DNA from: Acinetobacter tibetensis
Lineage (GTDB): Bacteria > Pseudomonadota > Gammaproteobacteria > Pseudomonadales > Moraxellaceae
Direction: 5' to 3'
Length of the DNA stretch: 64,000 nt
NCBI RefSeq assembly: GCF_023824315.1
Contig: NZ_CP098732.1
Location: 248,001-312,000, forward strand
Translations under genes and position numbers: made by a program
Notes under the pieces: generated by a model
What the model saw: only the letters and a program-made list of their open reading frames with translations
The model's database searches: none
What the model was told of the DNA's origin: nothing
Shown here: piece after piece, positions 59,125 through 64,000 of the stretch
Position numbering within the stretch: position 1 is the first letter of the stretch
Layout: each line of letters begins with the position of its first letter

Positions 59125-60030
59125 TCATATTGATTCACTAGATGATTTTAAGTTGGCTTCGGTACGGCATTTGGCTTGTTGTGTGGTATAAGTACAGCCA
59201 ATTGAAGCGGTAATAATGGTGCCAAGTGCTAGCCACTGTGTCCAAAGCAATTGCTCATTTAAGAATACAAAGCCAGACAGTGCCGCAATTGCAGGTTCAA
59301 GGCTCATTAAGGTCCCAAAACTCAATGCAGTTAAATTACGTAAGGCAATCATTTCTAAGGTAAAGGGTAAAGCACTTGCCAGAACGGCCAAACCGATAAA
59401 ATAGAATAAATTGGGGGGCTGGAAAACATGACTGGTCATGCCTGAAAATAAGGCGACGGGTAGTAAACACAGCATGCCGACAAACATGCCCAAACACACC
59501 GTATGATTGCCTGAAATACCCGAAGGACGTTGACCTGCAATAATATAAACTGCCCAACATGCCCCTGCGCCAATCGCGAAGGCAATGCCTATTAAATCGA
59601 GCGATTGTGTGGCTTGGTCAAAAGGAAACAGCAGGACTAAGCCTAAAATTGCCATACTGACCCAAAGTAAATCGTATTTTTGCCGCGCATAGTACAAGGC
59701 GACGCTTAAGGGTCCAATAAACTCAAATGAGACGGCAATACCCAGTGGGAGTCGTTCAATCGATAAATAAAACAGTCCATTCATGCCTGCCAGTGCAATG
59801 CCATAACTTAAAATAGAAGACCAACGCACACTTTTAAAATTAATTTTCCAGATTTGAAAAATAACCGCCAGAATCAGCGCACCGAGCAGCATACGCATGG
59901 CAGAAACGGTAAGAACTGGAAATTGCTGAAACAGAATTTTGGCCAATGAACCGCTACTTTGCACACAGAGCATGGCAATAAAGAGCAGGAAAACCGCTTG
60001 TAAATAGGAGGGGGTTTTAAAGTTCAACAT
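59125..60030 (-). CDS. EamA family exporter, RhtA-like (copy 2)
   Basis: 301 residues with ten membrane helices. It keeps the paralogue's landmarks (SSGSLAKILFQQFPVLTVSAMR, FIGPLSVALYYARQK, AIGAGACWAVYIIAGQR, MSLEPAIAALSG). Same strand and probable operon with copy 1. Substrate unknown. Confidence 0.85.
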   Translation of the reverse strand: MLNFKTPSYLQAVFLLFIAMLCVQSSGSLAKILFQQFPVLTVSAMRMLLGALILAVIFQIWKINFKSVRWSSILSYGIALAGMNGLFYLSIERLPLGIAVSFEFIGPLSVALYYARQKYDLLWVSMAILGLVLLFPFDQATQSLDLIGIAFAIGAGACWAVYIIAGQRPSGISGNHTVCLGMFVGMLCLLPVALFSGMTSHVFQPPNLFYFIGLAVLASALPFTLEMIALRNLTALSFGTLMSLEPAIAALSGFVFLNEQLLWTQWLALGTIITASIGCTYTTQQAKCRTEANLKSSSESI

Positions 60031-60182
60031 GAGTTAGGACATTTTGTTTTATATCAGATGATCAATTTGTATATTTTTTTCAATCATAACACTGTGCAGG
60101 TGAAATAGCTTGTAAGGGATGAACTAAATTAGTGCAATAGATGCAGAACAAAACTAGAGCGTATTGGAATGCTGAATTGAAA

Positions 60183-60220
60183 AAAAACCGATCTATTCCC
60201 CATAGGCAATAGATCGGTTT
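60183..60220 (-). terminator. Terminator-like hairpin between serA and the EamA genes
   Basis: A perfect 13-base stem AAAACCGATCTAT / ATAGATCGGTTTT with a 12-base loop and a T-run on the minus strand. It lies 55 bases after the serA terminator in the same direction. Confidence 0.7.
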
Positions 60221-60274
60221 TGAGCTGTGAAATGCGCTTTATTGACCCAATTAAGCGGAGGATGGATCAATAAA

Positions 60275-60300
60275 AAACCACAGACACAAGTCTGTGGTTT
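60275..60300 (-). terminator. Terminator of serA
   Basis: AAACCACAGAC, 4-base loop, GTCTGTGGTTT followed by TTTATTG on the minus strand, 16 bases after the serA stop. Confidence 0.88.
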
Positions 60301-60315
60301 CTCACATCGAATAAC

Positions 60316-61548
60316 TTAGAACAATACGCGAACGCGGATTGTACCTTCAACGTCTTGTAATGTATCAAGTGCTTCTTGAGATGCAGTTGCATCAACATCC
60401 ATGACTAAATAGCCTACATCACCTTTGGTCATTAAAGACTGACCAGAGATGTTGATGCCGTGTTCAGCAAACAAGTTGTTGATTTTTGAAAGTACGCCAG
60501 GCACATTCTTGTGAATGTGAAGTAGACGGTGTTTACCTTCAGTTAATGGCAATGCAATTTCTGGGAAGTTTACAGCAGAGAGGGTCATCCCTTTATCTGA
60601 GTAAGAAACGAATTTCTCAGCAACTTCTAAACCAATGTTTGCTTGCGCTTCCATAGTCGAACCACCCACGTGTGGGGTTAAGATCACGTTTGGAATGTTA
60701 CGTAGTGGAGAAACAAATTCTTCACCATTGGCTTTTGGTTCTTTCGGGAACACGTCAATCGCAGCACCAGCTACATGACCTGATTTTAAGGCATCTGCTA
60801 AGTCTTCGATGATGACACATGTACCACGTGCAGCATTGATGAAGATAGAACCTTCTTTCATTTGTGCAAATTGGTCTTTACCGAAGAAGTTACGTGTAGA
60901 CGGAACATCTGGTACGTGTAAAGAAACCACGTCAGCATTGGCAAGAAGTTCAGCCATACTGCCGACTTGACGTGCGTTACCTAAAGGTAATTTAGTGACT
61001 GCGTCAAAATAGATGACTTTCATCCCCATGCTTTCAGCTAAAACTGAAAGTTGAGAACCGATTGAACCATAACCCACGATACCTAAAGTTTTACCGCGTG
61101 TTTCAAACGAACCTACAGCAGATTTGTTCCAACCGCCCGCATGTGTATCTGTTGATTTTTCAGGTACACGGCGAAGAAGAAGAATTGCTTCTGCAAGTAC
61201 AAGTTCAGCCACTGAACGAGTATTTGAATATGGTGCGTTAAAAACTGGAATACCACGAACCATCGCAGCATTTAAGTTCACTTGGTTGGTCCCGATACAG
61301 AAACAGCCCACAGCAATCAATTTGTTTGCTGCTTCAAAAATTTCTTCAGTCAACTGAGTACGGGAACGAATACCAATGAAATGTGCATCTTTGATCGCTT
61401 CTTTCAACGCTTCACCCTCAAGCGCAGTTTTACGATAATCGATGTTGGTGTATCCAGCAGCATTTAAAGTGTCGACTGCGTTTTGGTGAACGCCTTCTAA
61501 CAACAAGAAACGAATTTTATCTTTAGGCAGGGAAAGATGTTGGCTCAT
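60316..61548 (-). CDS. serA: D-3-phosphoglycerate dehydrogenase SerA
   Basis: Oxidises 3-phosphoglycerate to 3-phosphohydroxypyruvate with NAD+, first step of serine synthesis; enzymes of this type can also reduce 2-oxoglutarate to D-2-hydroxyglutarate. 410 residues, E. coli length. Seen: NAD-binding GIVGYGSIGSQL, substrate/catalytic segments INAARGT and LTPHVGGSTMEAQ (catalytic His), and a C-terminal ACT domain (VPGVLSKINNLFAEHGINI) for serine feedback. Divergent from the flavin dehydrogenase at 61905. Confidence 0.97.
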   Translation of the reverse strand: MSQHLSLPKDKIRFLLLEGVHQNAVDTLNAAGYTNIDYRKTALEGEALKEAIKDAHFIGIRSRTQLTEEIFEAANKLIAVGCFCIGTNQVNLNAAMVRGIPVFNAPYSNTRSVAELVLAEAILLLRRVPEKSTDTHAGGWNKSAVGSFETRGKTLGIVGYGSIGSQLSVLAESMGMKVIYFDAVTKLPLGNARQVGSMAELLANADVVSLHVPDVPSTRNFFGKDQFAQMKEGSIFINAARGTCVIIEDLADALKSGHVAGAAIDVFPKEPKANGEEFVSPLRNIPNVILTPHVGGSTMEAQANIGLEVAEKFVSYSDKGMTLSAVNFPEIALPLTEGKHRLLHIHKNVPGVLSKINNLFAEHGINISGQSLMTKGDVGYLVMDVDATASQEALDTLQDVEGTIRVRVLF

Positions 61549-61904
61549 TACGGCTCCGCTACAAAGGCCAAATTTGGTCGCGGTATCATAACATAGGACT
61601 TAGGTCGATATACATTTCCTTTATGACGCAACGATCAGGTATTTTGGCGAAATATACGTCACAACCTGTCGTTATTGGTCTAACTAAGCCTGTAATTTAC
61701 AAGGTAACCTTGTTAAAACGCGATTTTCTGCGGGTTTTGACGAAAAATGGCATATAATAATGCTCCGTGAAAAAATACGGTGCAGATGGACTGTCCGTTA
61801 CTTCACGCGCTGTCTAGTTATTGTTCCTTTGTTACCGCTGTTTCAGTTGAATAATGCATTAGATTCGACACCACTTGTTTACTTCATTGCAAGGTCTGAA
61901 AACG
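61549..61904. other. serA / FAD-dehydrogenase intergenic region
   Basis: 356 bases that must hold both divergent promoters. A TATAAT lies at about 61753 on the plus strand without a good -35 match. The transcribed part toward the plus gene would be about 140 bases. I saw no riboswitch or convincing operator. Confidence 0.4.
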
Positions 61905-63314
61905 ATGAATGCTCCAGTCGCTTTAACCCCAGAGTTGTTGACCCAATTGACCGAAATTGTTGGCGAAAACCGTATTAAAACGGATACCGATAGCCTGCAA
62001 AATTGGGGTCGAGATCATACTAAACACTTTGACCCAAATCCTTCCGTTGTCGTTTTCCCTTCAAGCACTGAACAAGTTCAAGCTATTGTTAAACTCGCAA
62101 ATCAATACAATGTTGCGGTGACACCATCGGGTGGTCGTACAGGTTTATCTGCGGGTGCTGTGGCAGCCAATGGTGAAATTGTAGTCAGCATGGACAAAAT
62201 GAACCAGATTCTGGAATTTTTCCCTGCTGACCGTATGGTACGTGTACAAGCGGGTGTAGTGACTGAACAATTACAAAATTATGCTGAAGAACAAGGTATG
62301 TACTACCCAGTAGATTTTGCTTCTGCGGGTTCTTCACAAATTGGCGGTAACATTGGCACCAATGCGGGCGGTATTAAAGTCATTAAATATGGCATGACGC
62401 GTAACTGGGTGCTGGGCTTAACCGTGGTGACGGGTAAAGGCGACATTTTGCGTTTAAACAAAGGCATGATTAAAAATGCTACAGGTTATGCGCTACAGCA
62501 TTTATTTATTGGTGGTGAAGGTACTTTAGGTTTAGTGACTGAAGCTGAAATTAAATTAGAGCGTCAACCGCAAGACCTACAAGTGATGGTGTTGGGTGTG
62601 CCTGATTTTAATGCGGTGATGCCTGTATTACATGCGTTCCAAGCTAAAATTGATTTAACTGCATTTGAATTCTTTGGTGAATTGGCGATGCAGAAAGTTT
62701 TAGATCATGGACATGTACAACGTCCATTTGAAACACAATGCCCATTCTACGTATTACTTGAATTTGAAGCGCCGTTTGAGCCAATTATGGACAAGGCGAT
62801 GGAAATTTTTGAGCATTGCATGGAACAAGGTTGGGTGCTGGATGGCGTGTTGAGCCAAAGCCTTGAGCAAGTCGAAAGCTTATGGCGTTTGCGTGAAGAC
62901 ATTTCTGAGTCGATTGCGCCATTTACTCCATACAAAAATGACATTTCAGTTTTGATTACTCATGTGCCTGCATTTATTCAAGAAATTGACAGCATTGTGT
63001 CAGAAAACTATCCAGACTTTGAAATCTGCTGGTTTGGTCATATTGGCGACGGTAACTTGCACTTAAATATTCTTAAGCCTGCCGATTTAAGCAAAGATGA
63101 ATTCTTTGCGAAATGTCAGGTGGTGAATAAATACGTATTCGATACTGTGAAAAAGTATGATGGTTCTATCTCTGCCGAGCATGGTGTGGGCATGACCAAA
63201 AAGCCGTATTTGGAGTATTCACGCAGTGCTGAAGAAATTGAATACATGAAAGCTTTGAAAAAAGTATTCGATCCAAACGGGATTATGAACCCTGGTAAAT
63301 TATTCGATCTTTAA
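61905..63314 (+). CDS. FAD-binding D-2-hydroxyacid dehydrogenase (probable D-2-hydroxyglutarate dehydrogenase)
   Basis: 469 residues from the ATG giving MNAPVALTPELL. Domains: FAD-binding PCMH (TPSGGRTGLSAGAV, GGNIGTNAGGIKVIKYG), then the FAD-oxidase C-terminal domain with the metal-site motif WFGHIGDGNLHLN and SAEHGVGMTKK. The family includes D-2-hydroxyglutarate, D-lactate and glycolate (GlcD) dehydrogenases. Divergence from serA favours D-2-HG, because in Pseudomonas stutzeri that enzyme removes the D-2-HG made by SerA. Electrons would go to an electron-transfer flavoprotein or quinone. Confidence 0.85.
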   Translation: MNAPVALTPELLTQLTEIVGENRIKTDTDSLQNWGRDHTKHFDPNPSVVVFPSSTEQVQAIVKLANQYNVAVTPSGGRTGLSAGAVAANGEIVVSMDKMNQILEFFPADRMVRVQAGVVTEQLQNYAEEQGMYYPVDFASAGSSQIGGNIGTNAGGIKVIKYGMTRNWVLGLTVVTGKGDILRLNKGMIKNATGYALQHLFIGGEGTLGLVTEAEIKLERQPQDLQVMVLGVPDFNAVMPVLHAFQAKIDLTAFEFFGELAMQKVLDHGHVQRPFETQCPFYVLLEFEAPFEPIMDKAMEIFEHCMEQGWVLDGVLSQSLEQVESLWRLREDISESIAPFTPYKNDISVLITHVPAFIQEIDSIVSENYPDFEICWFGHIGDGNLHLNILKPADLSKDEFFAKCQVVNKYVFDTVKKYDGSISAEHGVGMTKKPYLEYSRSAEEIEYMKALKKVFDPNGIMNPGKLFDL

Positions 63315-63325
63315 TCTGAATCATG

Positions 63326-63358
63326 TAAAAAAAAGCGTACTTTATCGTGCGCTTTTTT
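63326..63358 (+). terminator. Terminator after the FAD dehydrogenase
   Basis: AAAAGCGTAC pairs with GTGCGCTTTT (one G-U), flanked by A and T runs. Confidence 0.85.
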
Positions 63359-63422
63359 TATAAATTGCTAAAAATAAAAGAATTTGTATAATAGAAAACA
63401 TTAAAAAAACAAAGTACATAAT

Positions 63423-64000
63423 ATGAACAATAAAATTTTATATTTCATTATTGCTGGGCTAGTTTTGGTGGTTTTATGCCTCGTTTTTTATCGAAATGAT
63501 AAACTATCCGACATGGTCAGCGCATTGAATTCAATTGATACCGAAATATGTGGCTCTCAAGTTTCCTTGCCTAAGGAGTATCAAGTTTTAGCAGCCAGTG
63601 TTTATGCAGGTTCATCTAGTCATAATTTCCCCGCAGAATATAATGGCTATAAAGCAATTGATGTGATGGTGACAGTTACTCAGCCTACCGTGATTGTTTT
63701 AAGTGGTTATGAACAAAATGTTTGGAATATTAAAGCAACACAGCCCAATTTAGTAAAAGCCATCTTACTTGCAGGATATTATGATCAGAAGGTAATTTTA
63801 AATGACATTAAAGCCAAAATTTTAGGAGGGAAAGGTTCTGCCTGTCAGGGAAGCTATTATGATGAGCAGGAGATTAATCAGTTGAATCACTATAGTCAGT
63901 CGCACCTTAAAAGAAATGTAGATGCACTATATGTATTGGGAGGCACTCAATACATTAATATGGATGACAGTTTGGTTGCCCCATTAAAGAATAAGCTAAA
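63423..64000 (+). CDS. Membrane-anchored protein of unknown function, 3' end off window
   Basis: Open from an ATG to the window end, about 193 codons, no stop. It begins MNNKILYFIIAGLVLVVLCL, an uncleaved anchor or signal at about residues 4-22. The rest should be periplasmic, with Cys43 and Cys141 as a possible disulfide. The middle reads VSVYAGSSSH-like then VMVTVTQPTVIVLSGYEQNVWNI and AGYYDQKV, a pattern I associate loosely with uncharacterised secreted proteins. SD is weak. Not recognised with confidence. Confidence 0.65.
   Translation, partial: MNNKILYFIIAGLVLVVLCLVFYRNDKLSDMVSALNSIDTEICGSQVSLPKEYQVLAASVYAGSSSHNFPAEYNGYKAIDVMVTVTQPTVIVLSGYEQNVWNIKATQPNLVKAILLAGYYDQKVILNDIKAKILGGKGSACQGSYYDEQEINQLNHYSQSHLKRNVDALYVLGGTQYINMDDSLVAPLKNKL

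Overview
The window (about 41-42% GC by eye) reads as a chromosomal segment of an Acinetobacter-like member of the Moraxellaceae. Reasons: a shortened division/cell-wall cluster (rsmH-ftsL-ftsI-murE-murF-mraY, then unrelated genes), the pseudomonad-type order mrcA<>pilMNOPQ-aroK-aroB-gltBD, a bacterioferritin/pilin/O-oligosaccharyltransferase block, and a SpoT whose synthetase half is degenerate. I saw no insertion sequences, prophage, CRISPR array, rRNA or tRNA. Nearly all of it is core genome; the pilin locus, the lipases and a few orphans are the accessory-looking parts.

Layout. 1-2970: the 5' part of gltX (minus), a small secreted protein, and a periplasmic sulfate-binding protein. 3098-11116: six-gene peptidoglycan/division operon, then rlmA. 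11173-21597: PBP1a divergent from pilMNOPQ (type IV pilus alignment complex and secretin), aroK, aroB and a DamX-position membrane protein. 22038-28010: gltB-gltD glutamate synthase behind a sigma-54 promoter, an NtrC-like site and a structured leader. 28204-31444: a predicted metal-dependent hydrolase and a lemA-TPM-TPM operon. 31610-35428: sigma-54 promoter, two tandem major-pilin genes, a TfpX/TfpZ-type accessory gene and a PglL-type oligosaccharyltransferase. 35468-36963: bfr, bfd (Fur-type boxes) and ridA. 37038-40351: spoT, rpoZ, gmk (minus), with ispH divergent. 41603-49394: minor pilin operon fimU-pilV-pilW-pilX-pilY1 and two pilE-like genes. 49541-51716: rpsP-rimM-trmD-rplS. 51777-54965: lipase foldase and two tandem family I lipases. 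55119-60030: truB, a TSUP permease, a TPR glycosyltransferase and two tandem EamA exporters. 60316-63314: serA divergent from a D-2-hydroxyglutarate dehydrogenase-type flavoprotein. 63423-end: an unrecognised membrane-anchored protein cut by the window edge.

Three type IV pilus loci (pilMNOPQ, pilin/PglL, minor pilins/PilY1) lie within 36 kb. They supply the inner-membrane platform, the secretin, the fibre subunit with a possible glycosylation enzyme, and the tip/priming complex; the assembly ATPases PilB/PilT, PilC and PilD are not here. Nitrogen flow appears through gltBD, iron storage through bfr/bfd, and serine synthesis through serA with its probable partner dehydrogenase.

No wholly new multi-gene system stands out. 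The observations most worth following are: a bacterioferritin that has lost four of six ferroxidase ligands but keeps the haem methionine; the sigma-54/NtrC-like control region and hairpin leader of gltB; tandem pilins of identical length in which only the first has an intact sigma-54 promoter; an inverted repeat straddling the pilM promoter; a structured element between ridA and bfd; and the SerA/D-2-HG dehydrogenase pair.
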